The notes under the pieces are model-generated. The model saw only the letters and a list, made by a program, of their open reading frames with translations, had not been told where the DNA came from and searched no databases. Below, one piece after another: positions 44,087-55,921 of a stretch of 64,000 nucleotides of DNA. The DNA is from Parapristionchus giblindavisi (taxonomy: Eukaryota > Nematoda > Chromadorea > Rhabditida > Diplogasteridae). The DNA lies in NCBI GenBank assembly GCA_943737045.1, contig CALSFV010000229.1:346001-410000 (forward strand), given 5' to 3'. How positions within the stretch are numbered: the stretch's first letter is position 1; each line of letters opens with the position of its first letter. A program made the translations under genes and the position numbers.

Positions 44087-47000
44087 ATGCTCGGTCTTCT
44101 CCTATTCACGTGCATAATATTCCAGATAATATATCAAAATAACTGGTGATTCCGTTTCTGATTTATTTATGAGGCCGTAGACCAATTTTATCCTTGAATC
44201 CTTAAAATCCTTGAAGCTGATCCTTGATACATAATTGAAAAATGTGAAAGAGATACTGTACAGCAGGGCTGGGACAAAAAATTATTTCTACCAAAAAATT
44301 TTTTGTTTGGTTTCAACAAAAAAAAATTTCTCACCAAACAAAAAAAACCAAAAAAAAAACCAAAAAAATGAAATAATTATTTTTCCCACTGTTCCGAGAA
44401 AATTTTAACATTATCTCGTCTTGCTCTTCCTTTAAATAGCAACTATTCTTCATTCAGAGTCAAAATTCTTAAAATCAACAACTAAAACAAACATAAAAGA
44501 TAAATTCGTTGTCGATTTGTTATCGGCAGCATTTTATTGATTAGTTAATGTAGGGGAATCAGGAAATTGAGGGTGCGCCATACATTTTCGGCACCCTCAC
44601 CGTTTTATTTTTATATAGTGGGGCGATTTCGTTATTTTTCGGTTGAATTGTAATTTTTAGCTTAAAAAGGACCCTTATGGGAAGATGCTAAAGAGAGCCG
44701 TATAGAGTGGGTCGATCCTCACCTTGTGAGGGTATGAAAATGTATGGGTTGCGCTATTATCATGAAGAACGTGGGACCAATTATGTGGCATTCTGTATTC
44801 TCTAATAGATTCGAAAGGCCAAAAGCGTAGCCTGCAGCAGTGGTTAGTAATCAGCGCTTGTAATCGCACCACGCAGGTTTGGATTCCCGTTTTTTTTTGT
44901 TGCGATTTTCTCTATATTCAGCTTCCAAATTCGAAAGGCCGCATTGTCCCTGGCATTTCCTTGGCGCAACAACGAACTTTCATGTCGAATTACGGTATTC
45001 CGGGGCATCCATAATTTGAGATAATATTGGTTTTGTATTCAGGTAGATGTCATTTATAGCCCTGCCTGACAAGTATAGTCACTCAAGAAAAAATCCCTTC
45101 TTTAACACTATTCCGTAATATTACACTCACCAATATTGTCTTACGGTCAAAAATTAACGACTAAACTGATCATAAACTAACTTTTCAAACAAATTTGTGT
45201 AAATTTTCTTTATCCGATTTTTTTGTTATTTTTTGGTTTTTGCAGAAAAACCAAACAAAAAAAATACCAAACAAAAAATTCTCAAAAACCCAAAAAAAAA
45301 CCAAAAAACAAAAAAAAATACCAAACAAAAAATCCCAGCCCTGCTGTACAGCGCCGTGCTGTACATATCTGGTCGTATGCTGCTCTTCAGTACTTCTTTT
45401 TAATTGACGATTTGTCGTTCTAGCTTATCAAATGTTGTTGAAATGACTGAATTGAAGGAAGGCTCGATATTAGTGAAGAAGATTGGATATGGCAGGTGGT
45501 TCAGTTATATATTTATTTGTTCTAATGTCCTTTAAAAACATTATTATTAACAATTATAAATTCTTTATGCTGTAAAAACATGATTGTTGGTTAAAAAGTC
45601 TGAAAAAAGGAGAATTTCGTGTACAATCTCCTACTTGTGTCGATTTCTCTCGTTTTTACAGTACATCTCTATCATCAGTCCCGTAAACATATCACTTCGC
45701 ATCTTTCTATTTGTGATTATGTACACATTAGATTACTGGGAACAAACTAAAGTATGAGTAAGTAGAAGATGAAGCACATTACGACGTGTTCTTTATAAAT
45801 TACTCATTAATTAATAATAATAATTATTATTATTTTAATTGTTATTATTAATACTAATACTAATTATAAATAGTAATTAATGAACATAATTCAGGGTCGC
45901 TTTTCCCGTCGGTCAGCATACCGTACATCACATCGTTCACATGAACAACGACGATAAGAGTTGCTACAACGAGGAAACCACCAAGTTGATCACTCGACTA
46001 TGCGATTCTGTGTCGAGAAAGAAATCACGACGAAAGGAACGAGCAGCACTCGGTGCACTGGCCAAGATCCTACGTATAGCTTCTTTCGCTAAAAAGGCTA
46101 AAGTGCTAAGTAAGGGAGCGAGACCATCGAGTGTAGCAAGGGCTGCTGCGTTTGCGGGAGGAACCGCCCTGCTTGCCGAAGGAACATTCTTTCTTATAGA
46201 CATGCTACTGTCGAATGATGTAAGTCCTTTGTTCCGTATGTGCAAATACAAACTATAGCATAAACTATATTATTCGAAAGTGACCCTCGCGTTTTCCATT
46301 GATAGTAACTAATTAATACCGTACCCCAAATCTCCTGGCCCCTTGATCAAAACGGAATATCGTTCATAGGAATGTCTTCGGGTGTTTCACAACGTAAAAT
46401 GTGCTGAGTTAAAGTGTACGCCAAGTAGTCTACAAGTATAGTGCAAGTGTTCGCAAAGTTACAGTACTTTTCGTTGCACTTATAGTACTTGACTCTTGAT
46501 ATACAAGTATCAGTGCAATTCTATAGTGACTGCACTAAATCGTGCGAATTCTTGAAGAAGAAAAACGTAGCAATTTTTTTGCGTTTCAGTACGGCGAAGT
46601 AATTTCGGATACGATCACTGCTGTGGACTCCATTCGTATTTTCAGTCTGGAACTGGCTAAGTAACGACTACTTTTTGTCCATTTTATGAATATTTCCTTA
46701 TTTATCAGCCCCATTAAGTCGGACAGAATGCGATCGAACCATGCTGGCTGAGAGAATATCATGGGAGCTATTCTTCTATCATGGACTATTGCATCCGGCA
46801 CTGGCGGCCAAACGAATCGGCGCGGTATATACGATTTCAGATAAAGTCATAAAAATAGATCAACATATGCATCTATATCTAGTATATCCTCACTTGCCAT
46901 ATTTTGAGCAATAATCTATTTGTTTCTGGCTTTATTTTTTACAAGACTAGAGTGTGTGAAAGTGCGCATCCGATATTTCCATTTCTAGTTAAATTTAAGA

Positions 47001-48713
47001 AATTGATGTTGTTCACAAAAACAAATAAATAAGTAAATAACTAAACAAATAAATAATATAATCGATAGGTTGTGGAGGAGCCGATAACATCAAAGCCTCT
47101 TTCGTGTCATCGTTACTCCAATGGATCATTCCGAATCACAACTACTGAGAGTGGACGATTGATCGATGATCGGCTTAGTGGAATACTCTTTCAGGTACAA
47201 GCATAATGTTACTTTTTAAACGCCCTTATATTGCATTTTAATTACTCCCCTACCGCACCCTTCAAACTAAATTTTACAGTACCGCGGTGTCCAATCCTCG
47301 GTCGCAGTGATATATTTACATTAAGTGTGTCAAATAATGAATTTTTCTCCGAGAACTTGTGTGAAGGAGGAGAAACAGTAGACTGTGAAAGTGGGAGAAA
47401 GAGTATATGTGGGATCAGCGCATAGATTAATGTAATAAACCAATCAGATAATTTCACGTTGACTAACCTCTCATATCGATAATTTAGACAGCCGCAGTCG
47501 GCAGTTTCTCCGCTGATAAAGAGGTTTACAGTTCGACACAACTCGGATATTACATCAGAAAGAGGGATAACACTACTATCAACGTCGAAAGATGCTACCC
47601 AACTGTAAGTAATCATTGATTAATGTAAATCCAAATCATATTAAGTTAATAATACTGGTTATACAAGTATGGTTAAAGGTAAAAGTAAATAATATCATAA
47701 GTTAAACAAAAAATGTGCTTCATGGTGTTTCGTGGGTTTACACAAAACCTTCTTCAATCTGTGATAATGGTGTTGTGATTTTTCTTACATTTTTCTTATG
47801 ATCTCATTGTCAGGCCGGAAACTTTCACATTTGCTATTTATCCAACGATAAATGTGATCGATCAAGCGGTAAGGACTGTGAGCAAGTGCAAGTTGAATCA
47901 CCCTCCAATTTCTCCTCGACTGATCGCATCGGATCATCTGTAATTTTCGCCACTCGTGCACAGGTATTATTAGACTACCATTGAGAGTTTTTGTTATAAT
48001 TTAATGGCTCGTAATGAAACTCGCTGATTCTCTCACGCATTTCTATTCTTTGTGGGAGCATGCAACCAGAAAAAATCAACTCAGCATGGGGTGTGAGTCA
48101 TTTAAAAAATGTATCAGCATTAATCTCTTTGCTATTGAACGTTATTCAGTCAATAATAGTGAGCGACGGCGTCACTAATATCTCGATGAAGTCGCCCGCT
48201 TCCGGTCTTGGATTAATCGAATGCCCGTATCCATTCATAGTGAACATAACGAAAGTGATTGTGTGCATGGGACCATCGAGCAAGGTTACGATACTCGAGG
48301 TATGCTTATATCCTAATTGTAACCACTATTTCGATCTTAGGGGTTAGTTATATTTTTAATACTTTTTCTTTGTGTGTGAACAAGGGCTCAATTCCTATTA
48401 TTTTCAGAACCAAATGGATACGTTGAATGTGACTGGTCTTGAGATGGCAGGAGATCGACTCAAACGAGCCCAACACAATCTTGATGCAATCAACACTAAA
48501 TGGATCAAAGACCTCAAAGCCATAATATCCAATAATCTGACCGAGACTATCGTAGTCACTATTGTTTCCATCTTGATTATGGTAGTATCCTTGTTAATTT
48601 GCAAAATGTATTTCATCAGAAAGATGACGTCCGGAGTTTTTCGTAAAAATCGATCTCGAAAAAGAAGGGAAGTTGTTCCTATCAGTCAAGATGAATTGAT
48701 TCCACTTAGTTAG
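44087..48713 (+). CDS. Type I membrane glycoprotein, envelope-like layout, function unknown
   Basis: Nine exons: 44087-44145, 45895-46219, 46590-46660, 46719-46824, 47069-47194, 47488-47604, 47814-47963, 48150-48299, 48408-48713; all phases agree and give 469 residues. Residues 1-20 form a signal peptide. A basic cluster RKKSRRKER (61-69) is followed by hydrophobic, Ala-rich AALGALAKILRIASF (70-84) and a second Ala/Gly-rich stretch (100-125). The ectodomain has eight N-glycosylation sequons and paired cysteines. An amphipathic helix (about 375-405) leads into a transmembrane helix (about 415-438) and a basic tail. A furin-like site, fusion-peptide-like segment and stem-anchor order recalls class I fusion glycoproteins; that is inference. 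The 45-residue part before the cluster is short for such a protein. No LTR, polymerase or break was seen, so it looks like a host gene. Confidence 0.72.
44264..45343. mobile_element. hAT-type non-autonomous transposon in intron 1
   Basis: Ends CAGGGCTGGGA and TCCCAGCCCTG are bounded by the perfect 8-base duplication CTGTACAG (44256-44263 and 45344-45351), the hAT hallmark. A/C-rich CCAAACAAAAAA words fill both ends. No transposase is visible in 1,080 bp. Confidence 0.9.
44828..44890 (+). repeat. tRNA-like sequence inside the hAT element
   Basis: CAGTGGTTAGTAATCAGCGC and CAGGTTTGGATTCCCG resemble A and B boxes and are followed within a few bases by T8, a pol III terminator. The B box has one mismatch. 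Probably a tRNA-derived passenger. Confidence 0.4.
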
Positions 48714-48897
48714 GTGTTTTAAATATTGTATTGTAATTATGTCTGTACAGTAGAGTAAAGTCTGTTTTAATTCCACGCAAGGAAATGAATAGTTCATCGA
48801 AATGATGTTGCATGAAATTATGATTTATGGGGTAATGAATATCTTCTAGCACAAATAAATGTCTACTAGCCACTCGGCAAGATTTGGGATATTAAAG
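48714..48897. other. 3' flank of the glycoprotein gene
   Basis: Short non-coding stretch; AATAAA occurs near 48853. Confidence 0.4.
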
Positions 48898-48905
48898 GCA
48901 CAGTC

Positions 48906-49884
48906 GGGAGTATGCCAAAACCGCAACGACAAAATCGCAAACGACAAAACCGCAAACGACAAAATCGCAACTCGCAATAACTTCGGCCAGAGTTGTCCAA
49001 TCATGGTCAGCTTGGACTTTTTGAACTCCTGAGGCTCATTGCTATCACGTCAATAATTGATCTTTGATCTCTGGCCTCTCAACGACAAAATCGCAACTCG
49101 AGTTTTCTCCGCTCAGAGTGATCCCAGACACTTCTGGATGGACTCATACGAAACCTCAGAACCTGCGCCATCCCGCATTGTATACTACCGTGATCTACCG
49201 TAACCCGGTTCGGTGGGTCAGATCAATTGCGATGAGTCAGATTTCACTAAAAATTGTCGAAATAGCTGCTGCAATAACTCATAATGATGTCGCACACGTA
49301 GTGGGTATTCCGACAATTTTAGTGAAATCTGACGCATCGCACTTGATCTGACCCACCGAACCGGGTTACGGTAGATTACGGTAGTTTACAATAACTCATA
49401 ATGATATCGCACACGTGATGGGTATTCCGACAATTTTTAGTGAAATCTGACCCATCGCACTTGATCTGACCCACCGAACCGGGTTACGGTTGATTACGGT
49501 AGTTCACAATAACTCATAATGATATCGCACACGTAGTGGGTATTCCGACAATTTTTAGTGAAAGCTGGCCCATCGCACTTGGTCTGACCCACCGAACCGG
49601 GTTACGGTAGATTACGGTTGTTTACAATGCGGGGCGGCGCAGGTCCTGAGGTTTCGTATGAGCCCATCCAGAAGTGCCTAGGATCACTCTGAGCGGAGAT
49701 AGCTCGAGTTGCGGTTTTGTCGTTGAGAGGCCAGAGATCAAAGATCAATTATTGACGTGATAGCCCTTAGGCTCAGGAGTTCAAAAAGTCCAAGCTGACC
49801 ATGATGGGACAACTCTGGCCGAAGTTATTTCGAGTTGCGATTTTGTCGTTTGCGGTTTTGTCGTTGCGGTTTTGTCATACTCCC
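48906..49884. mobile_element. Inverted-repeat transposon with 8-base duplication
   Basis: The duplication GCACAGTC (48898-48905, 49885-49892) bounds termini GGGAGTATG(C/A)CAAAACCGC. Arms of about 290 bp pair and begin with tandem words AAAACCGCAAACGAC / AAAATCGCAA. The middle (about 49262-49625) holds three direct copies of a unit of about 122 bp containing CAATAACTCATAATGAT and GACCCACCGAACCGGGTTAC; a partial inverted copy lies at 49195-49260. No coding capacity. The 8-base duplication suggests hAT-like integration. Confidence 0.88.
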
Positions 49885-49892
49885 GCACAGTC

Positions 49893-50782
49893 ACCCCTTC
49901 ACTTTTCAGTTTTTGAATTCCCGCAATTGTTCCCCAATGCGATAACTCTACCACAGATATAAGAAATAATGAGCAAAATTTAGTGGTTGGGTGAGGAATT
50001 GAACCTGTGAGGGCACAACTAGGAAGAGATCACTTACCATCGCTATGCATGACACCGAACTAGTGGATGAAGAGATAATAGAAGAGACTTTGGATTTAAA
50101 CAGAGTCAAATCAATATTGCTTTATTGATCACTTTTCAGACTATTACCGTATGCTGTGGTAGAGTTCCCGTGTTGGGAAGCGCTGACTCGAAAAATTCAA
50201 TAAGGCGGGAATTCAAAACAGAATTTCTGAACTTTTTTTCAAAAGGGTTACTCTCCTCTTAAGGATACAGGTTGTGCCGCTTATCCTTCCTATAAAGGTC
50301 CTGCGATTTTTTTCGTGAGCTAACTTTGAAGATAACAAAAGATATTCCGTAAACGATACATTATTTCTTTTTTAGCTGAATACGAGCATTATGCATGTTG
50401 ATCGCAGTCCAGAAACTACACTTATTTAGATGATTTAAACGACTTTGAGGAAGGAAAAGGTTTACTATGGGATATAATATCTCTCTTATCTAAATTGAGT
50501 CATAAGTGACGACGGAAAGGTGATCGATTGGATAAATGTTATCTCTTTGAAATGTGAAAATAATTATCTTCTCCTTTCACAAATATTTTAGATACAACAG
50601 TGAATTGAAACAATTAATAATAGAATGGACAATTTAATACATAGAGAATAAAGTCGTAGTGTTATGAAGTGAGCAATGTCCATGTAAGGAAAGTTGGCAA
50701 TCGTCGAGAAGATTAATATTTATTTCTTCTCAGCACGATCACTATCCCATTTTGAAATATGAAAGTAGATTCAATTAATACA
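49893..50782. other. Intergenic sequence with tRNA-like relic
   Basis: Near 49985-50062 the minus strand has CAGGTTCAATTCC (B box-like), with a poor A box about 50 bases upstream. 50200-50270 shares words with 24430-24500. No gene recognised. Confidence 0.4.
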
Positions 50783-51753
50783 CAGTGATGGCCAGAAGGG
50801 TATCATATTTTTTTGTTTTTTTAGGATAACTTTTCTTGTAGCTATCCGAGCACCTTGAAATTTGTATATAGTTTACTCATACATGTTTCACAATGTACAA
50901 CGAGATATGGGGCCGGTTTTTCCATTTTAGTCGGCTTCCAGGCTACAAAATGACTACATACTTCAACAAAGTTAAATATTCTCTGCGGTATTGTCTGGGC
51001 AACAATTCAGGTGCACATAAATTATTAAACAGATTCAATTAACAAAAAATAATTTAGTGCTTAGTTTCCGTGCTTCTGACTGATCTAAAAAGGTGCTGCG
51101 AGCAGTAGCGTATGATAGCCGTTGCGATCATCATTCCATTGATTCACTGCAGATGACATAGTCCGAGTTCCTGTGCACCATAACACAAGAAATATACATT
51201 TTTTTTTAAATCACAAGAAACACTCAAAAATGATGCAAAAAGTTGGTACTTTTGAAAATCATAATATGCCTACGATATGAATATTAATATCTAATAAATG
51301 CAAACAGTATCGATGAATGACCATAGTAGTATGCGTAAGCACTTTTTAAACTGTGAAAAATTTGTTTTAAACAACGAAAATATGACGCACTTCAAGTACT
51401 CAAAATGAGACATATGGTCATTTTGGGATACTGTACTGTGCAGTCTGTACATTCAAAAACCGGAACTTCTTCGGTTTATGGCCGAGGAGAAAAACACTCA
51501 TTTCATCATTCTATCAACAATGATGCGGTTGGTTTTACCAGAACCGAGAAAAGGGTCCGTTACTACGCGAAATGATTGCGAGAGGAGAGAGGAGGGTTGG
51601 TGAGGGGGGGGGGGCAGAAACCGACGCCATTTCTGGGCATAAATTGTGAAACATGTATGAGTTCACCATATAAAAATTTCAAGGTGCTCGGATAGCTACA
51701 ACAAAAGTTATCCTTAAAAAAACGAAAATATGATATCCTTCTGGCCACCACTG
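50783..51753. mobile_element. Tc1-like inverted-repeat transposon without transposase
   Basis: Ends CAGTGATGGCCAGAAGGGTA and CAGTGGTGGCCAGAAGGATA (reversed) continue inward for about 80 bp (TAGCTATCCGAGCACCTTGA). The flanks are TACA on the left (with the terminal CAGTG following) and TACA on the right. CAGTG starts are typical of Tc1-group elements. It lies just beyond the last recognised exon of the 51785-53221 gene and may sit in its next intron. Confidence 0.8.
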
Positions 51754-51784
51754 TACATATTATGTAAATGTGTAGATATCTTAC

Positions 51785-53221
51785 TTTGAGTACAAGTCTA
51801 GTATGTTTCTGTTGGAGTTCTTTCATTTCCACATCCATTATTGCATTTCTATTCTTTAGTTCTTCTTTCTCTTTCTTCTCAGTCTCGACTTTCCTTTCGA
51901 GTTCTTCAATTCTCTTCTCAAGTTCTTCTGTTCCCTTCGTATTCGAGTCCATCAATTTAGGTATATTTGTCTGATTATGGAAATATCATGATGATAGGGA
52001 AATGGAGAGTTTGAGAAAAAAATTCAACTTACAATATACTTATCGGGTAGTTTAGCACTGAAAAGATGACCAGGACCATAGACCGGGGCTGAGTGTGCAT
52101 GTATCATTCCGTTCCCAGCAATTTCAACAATACCCAGCGCTGCCAAACTTAAATAATTTCCTTTAACTTCATATCATTCTAATTCTTTTCACTTACTTTG
52201 TATTCATAACTTCATATGAGAAATCATTCATATTCACTGATACTAAAACTCCTTTAGTAAAACACTCTCCTTCAATAGTCACATAAAAGATCCGATTATT
52301 GAATATCACTGATCGATAAGAAATCTGTGGTAATTCTAATGTAAATAGATTGAATAAGAAATCCATACCTGTGGTAATCCTCCTTTCTCCAAATATTCTT
52401 TTGAACCTGATTGATATCGACGAATAAAGGCGGTGCATTGATCATGACTACCAATGACAAATAAGAAATTTCTAGAAATTCGTTTTTTTGTAATTTGTTG
52501 AGAAAAGATATATAGATCAAAGCTTGCTTACTCATGTACATGAATACAATGATGATATTTTTCCAATTCATAAATTGAAATTTCAAATTTAATTCCTTGT
52601 GTTGATCGATAATCTTCATTGATTGGAATAGCAAACAACATCTTTTCATAACTATCATCACTATCATCATCATCATTATATTCTTTTCAATGAAATAATG
52701 AAGACAATAAGCTTCAAAATGAACACTTATTCCACGTTCAATCTGTAAAATATACTAATTTAACAAATTCAGTTTCTACTTATAAAAATATTTGTTTTTA
52801 CCTTTACAGATTCAGTGATTACGATTTTATCATTTATTAGTTCAGCTTTCTTTATAATTTTGTCCTGAATATAAATTAATTTACTCCGATGTTTCAATAT
52901 GGAAATTAACTTTTTCAAAGAAGAAGGAATTGCCCACAACGCCAAATTGGGAGTTACATTCAAATTGCTGATGTATACATTTATTTCTAAATTCAATAAT
53001 TTTCTTTTTTTTAGTTTTATTTTGAATAAAATCACTGGTTAGAACAACGAACCCTTTCATCCATGTAATGACTTCAGGTTTTGAATGAAAAGTACAATGA
53101 ACGAATTCATCTTAAATATTCATTACAGTAACCATCTTAAGAATCCTCTCATACCTTGAGAGATTTGGTAGTATACTCCATCTTCATCAATCAAATATTC
53201 TTCACGTTTCTTGAAATTCAT
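51785..53221 (-). pseudogene. Uncharacterised seven-exon gene with two frameshifts
   Basis: Minus-strand exons: 53221-53155 (ATG after a TTTCAG acceptor, starts MNFKKREEYLIDEDGVYYQI), 53110-52802, 52742-52532, 52471-52369, 52324-52197, 52147-52033, 51970-51785. Splice phases agree except inside exon 2 (one base too many; TAA at 52883-52881) and exon 3 (one base too few, near the AAAA of GAAAAGAATATAATG). The last exon is a charged coiled coil (ELEKRIEELERKVETEKKEK) and ends at a donor, so the gene continues beyond the 50783-51753 transposon. Other exons contain WMKGFVVLTSDF, FVIG and RIFYVTIEGE. I recognise no family. The frameshifts may be true decay or sequence errors, since the rest is clean. 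Confidence 0.65.
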
Positions 53222-55527
53222 GGCTCAGCTGAAATTATCAAAATAAACAAAATTTGTTTTAGGAAATACGAACAATAAGAACAAAATGAATTAGGTTCAA
53301 AAAGAAAGAAAAAAATACGATGGATTTTAAAGAAAATAGACTAGAAAGGAAGAAATATAAATGAATTATTCTCTCCACCCCTAAATCAAAGAATAAACGA
53401 AAAATAAAATAAATGAGAAGGAAAGCTCTTATCGTACGCAATTCTCGATTTAAATGAGACTTATTGTTAGTAAAGAAAGCTAGAGAATAAAAGATAATAA
53501 ATATATGTAAGAACTGGGTAGTAGAATGTTGTGACTATATATTGATAAGACAAAACTATTAAGCGATTAAGCGGACACAGTTTACTTTTGCAGCATCGTT
53601 CTAACCCACTTGCTTATACCGATGAGGGAGAGGTATAAGGAGAACTAGGGGGAAAATCAGCAAAAGAGAATGTTAATAAAAGAATAAGAACCTGCGAAAT
53701 GTGAGGAGTTGCTGATTTTATGGTGAATTGCACAACTTAATAAGGATTTTTTGTAAATGTGTTTGCAAAACTTTGTTATGAGTTTGGGATAAATGAATAT
53801 TTTAAAAGATTCGAGAAAATTGAACGATTTTAAATCGTTTTATAGGGAAAAGTTTAACGGACACATAGACAGAACAAAAATAGAAAACTAATACAATATA
53901 ATTAGCAGTATTAGAATGAACCATATCGTTTGATTCGATGCGGTAGATTGGCGTTGGTCTTCTATTAGGTCTGATCAATACGCCTTGGAGAGAGTATAGA
54001 GCAATGATTGAGGTCAGTCTCTTCTAGACTCATATAATGTATCTATACAAACTACAAATCCGTGTGTATTAGGTCATACGTGGAGAGAGGTCAAGGGATA
54101 GGACTGTGGGTAGACAAAGTGTTAGCAGTCGAATGGTCCGAGATAAATGGACTTGTTATTTATAATGGCAAAGATCAAAGATCGTAATGAATTTTTTCCC
54201 ACTTTTTTTAAAAGATTTTGCATATGTTTAATGTTTCGATCGTTAAATTTTTTTTAAATGATTTATCGATGAACATATTTATTTATAATATCGCCATCTT
54301 CTTGTCATCTGTCTACTATATAAGAAATGGGCATATTTGACAAATCTCTGAGTCTCACTCAGTGATTCACTGAAAATAAATTATCTATAAGTAGGATTAA
54401 TCAATACTAATCCATCAATACATTATTCAATATTTCAGACCTTTTGAGATCTGCTATAGCGGCTTTCTTCCTGCAAAATGATAGCATATATAATAATATA
54501 TTCTTTAAAATTAAGTATACCTGAGATTCGCGTTGATGCAAGTTGAAATCTTATACAAAGAAAGAGAAGCAAGGCTTGGGAATGGACGCTGGTCCTAAAT
54601 ATTTAGAATTGAAAACTGAGAAAACAAGGAAATTTTAAAAGGAGAAAACCAAGTCAAAGTGAGTATATTTTCTTCGAGACTTCTTGCTTCAATACCTGCC
54701 TCATTTTATGATTGAAAGATCACGATTTTTCTCGACCGTCTCTTAATTTCGCATGCTATTTCTCTTTTCTTTGTCGACGAGAGAGCTCTCGTTGATGAAG
54801 AGACCATTCACGAGGCCCCTTTGCCATAGAAATACGTACCTCGGATAGCTTCATCTTACACATGGCATATCTAGATTTGGGATCCAGGGTAGAACCGATT
54901 GGTGCTGAACACATCAATATGTTTCGAATCGATTTTTCACACTTTTAGACACTCCCCAAATTTGGAACTCTCCACTCTGGCCACATTGTCTTTCTTTCTT
55001 TGACTACGAGTGATCGTGGCCAGAGTGGAGAGTCAAATTAGCTCGGGAGTGCTTTTAATATTTTTTCGACAAAATGTTATCATCTATATTTTTTATATTA
55101 AAATGTGTTTTGTTTTCAACAAAAAATGAAACAAACCAGAAAATTTCGTCAACATGAAATATTGTTCACTCTTCTCAGTATCGAAGCCTTCCAAGTGTGG
55201 GAGACAAAACCGTGCATATCGGAATAGATCACTGAAATTGAATTTTTTAAAACAACTTGAAACTTTATAGCCAAATACAAAAAAATAACTAAATAACTAA
55301 ATAAAATAAACTAACGGCCGTATATTTGTTCGCTGCCTGTTCAAGTCGTGTGTACTGAAAAGCTGAAAATACTATTGAATGTTTAATGAAAAGGGTAGCA
55401 GTTGTATTTTTACTTTATTATTATAAATGGATATGTCGGAAAGTGAAAACGAATTTGAAATATTTTTTAATGAGTACAGGACCAAAGGTGAATAGAAAGT
55501 GGAGAAAATAACTTATAAATAACGAAC
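53222..55527. other. Intergenic sequence with a small inverted repeat
   Basis: No gene supported. At 54963-55035 ACTCTCCACTCTGGCCAC is mirrored by GTGGCCAGAGTGGAGAGT about 35 bases later, with ACACTCCCC and GGGAGTGC further out, like a short MITE. The rest is AT-rich. Confidence 0.5.
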
Positions 55528-55770
55528 CTTCTCCAATTTTAAAGTAATCGTATTGAGCATCCATATAATTTCATTTTCATTCGCCCAAAGCTGAATCAAT
55601 ATAAAAGGTTTGCCACGAATCGATCTCGGCGTTTTATAATTATAATTTATCTTTGCCGGACCCACTGATATATGCTCGGAAATACCGCTGAATGATTTAG
55701 AATAATTATTAGAATTTGAATTTGACTCTTTCCCAAGACCTAGACATAAATCGTTTATCCCTTTCCCCAT
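55528..55770 (-). CDS. First exon of an uncharacterised protein
   Basis: 81 codons from ATG (55770) to a weak donor AAG/GTTCGT (55528), phase 0. It begins MGKGINDLCLGLGKESNSN, then a Ser/Asn-rich run, then KPFILIQLWANENEIIWMLN. No convincing second exon was found downstream, so it may be a fragment. It follows the next gene on the same strand by about 150 bases, which could indicate an operon-like pair or a broken tandem. Confidence 0.45.
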
Positions 55771-55921
55771 TTACTACAAACGCTTGCACAAACAGGATGT
55801 GACAAGCGTAGTGGGGGATTTTTTCGGCAAATGCCTCCGCCAACAGTTGTGACGTCACGTTTGTCAGCAAATGGTTTGCAACAGTTCATGATTCAGATGA
55901 TTATTAAGCGGGGAACTCTAA

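Noticed and set aside
45195..45423. Lys/Gln-rich frames (QKKPKKKPKNKKK type)
   Set aside because: They translate the CCAAACAAAAAA-rich end of the hAT element.
49064..49351. 95-codon frame within the 48906-49884 element
   Set aside because: Made of the element's inverted arm and its internal repeat units; not conserved as a frame in the other units.
48906..49884. CRISPR-like array of regularly spaced short words
   Set aside because: The short AAAACCGCAAACGAC words are contiguous at a transposon end and the 122-bp units have no unique spacers; the setting is eukaryotic.
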